NCBI GenBank assembly: GCA_937954195.1
Contig: CALFYR010000624.1
Coordinates: forward strand, 1-6,268
DNA: 6,268 bases
From: an uncultured Dehalococcoidia bacterium
GTDB taxonomy: Bacteria > Chloroflexota > Dehalococcoidia > Tepidiformales > Tepidiformaceae
Direction: 5' to 3'
Made by a program: the position numbers and the translations under genes. This document shows, in pieces, positions 5,844-6,268 of this stretch. Under the pieces are notes generated by a model, which was given only the letters and a program-made list of their open reading frames with translations, searched no databases and was not told the origin of the DNA. Position 1 is the stretch's first letter, and the number at the start of each line of letters is the position of its first letter.

Positions 5844-6268
5844 TCAGAGGGCGGCGCGATAGGCATCGAGGATGCGCTGGAGTTCGGCTTCGGGTTCGCG
5901 GAACCAGGCGGTGGAGAAGACGCGGTGGGTCTTCCAGCCCATGCGGCCGAGCACGAACGGGTGGCCAAGGTCACGGTCCCGGGCGGCAGGGGCGGTGTAG
6001 TACGAGGGGCCATCGCACTGGACGGCGAGGACGAACCGTTCGGGGTCATCCGGGTGGGCAACGGCGATATCGACGCGGTAGCCGCCGACGCCGACGGATG
6101 GGACGCACCGCAGCCCGTTGGCTTCGAGGGCGGCCATGACCACCTTTTCGAAGGCGCCGACGACGGGAGCGCGATTCGATTCCATTTCGGGGAGTGCGAC
6201 CGGGCCGCGCTCGGCGTAGTCCAGGTAGTCGCGCAGGCGGAGGGTGCCTGTGGAGGAGGTGCGGGCGG
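5844..6268 (-). CDS. C-terminal part of a large DUF4011/helicase-type protein with Vsr/MTES_1575-like nuclease domain (truncated by edge)
   Basis: 140 codons are visible, and the frame stays open to the right edge, so the ATG at 6185 is internal and the true start lies outside. The first visible residues (RLRDYLDYAERGP) match the linker found before the terminal nuclease domain in large superfamily 1 helicases of the DUF4011/DUF3320 kind. The rest is a Vsr/MTES_1575-type restriction-endonuclease-like domain: FEKVVMAALEANG, then VGVGGYRVDIAVAHPDDP with the first acidic residue, LAVQCDGPSYY, AARDRD, GWKTHRVFSTAWF and a final helix EAELQRILDAYRAAL. From memory of the family, the usual core reads IECDGxxYH, so the Q in QCDG and the second Y in SYY replace residues thought important for catalysis. 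Proteins of this architecture are found in defence regions. Its helicase part cannot be verified here. Confidence 0.75.
   Translation of the reverse strand, partial: ARTSSTGTLRLRDYLDYAERGPVALPEMESNRAPVVGAFEKVVMAALEANGLRCVPSVGVGGYRVDIAVAHPDDPERFVLAVQCDGPSYYTAPAARDRDLGHPFVLGRMGWKTHRVFSTAWFREPEAELQRILDAYRAAL

Noticed and set aside
5844..6185. Stand-alone 113-residue nuclease-like protein
   Set aside because: The frame remains open to the window edge, and the added codons match the linker of larger helicase-nuclease proteins, so the ATG at 6185 is most likely internal.
1..6268. Mobile element or CRISPR signatures
   Set aside because: No transposase, integrase, terminal inverted repeats or regularly spaced repeats were seen.

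Overview
The window is a GC-rich, tightly packed bacterial segment in which every supported gene lies on the minus strand, so transcription runs from the right edge to the left. No tRNA, rRNA, CRISPR array, transposase or phage gene is visible. The combination of an actinobacterial/Chloroflexota-like DapB, a Uma2 (DUF820) protein, a tandem heterodimeric ABC exporter and an antitoxin-first HicBA pair is compatible with a GC-rich Chloroflexota or related lineage. That placement is an inference from protein style only; nothing in the window is taxonomically decisive.

Right block, about 6268 to 3922, in transcription order: (1) the C-terminal end of a large protein cut by the right edge, carrying the Vsr/MTES_1575-like nuclease domain typical of DUF4011-type superfamily 1 helicases, which are frequent in defence regions; (2) dapB, 4-hydroxy-tetrahydrodipicolinate reductase of lysine/diaminopimelate synthesis; (3) a Uma2-family PD-(D/E)XK-fold protein of unknown function; (4) a GNAT acetyltransferase of RimJ/RimL type that overlaps the end of the Uma2 gene. 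Gaps are 33 and 31 nt, followed by an overlap, so the four could share a transcript.

A 133-nt gene-free gap (3789-3921) follows. It holds a 7-bp perfect stem, an 8-bp palindrome and a small hairpin next to a strong ribosome-binding site. It is the only sizeable intergenic space and the most likely place for a terminator plus the promoter of the left block.

Left block, 3788 to 1: two consecutive ABC exporter half-transporters joined by a 4-nt ATGA overlap, then after only 12 nt a HicB-type antitoxin gene, whose stop codon overlaps a GTG start whose 11 visible codons read like the N terminus of a HicA toxin. The two ABC subunits carry complementary degenerate motifs, exactly as expected for a heterodimer with one consensus and one degenerate ATP site.

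I do not see a convincing undescribed system inside the window. The points most worth following are the defence-type helicase-nuclease with altered putative active-site residues at the right edge, and the HicBA module placed without obvious room for a promoter directly behind an exporter operon.
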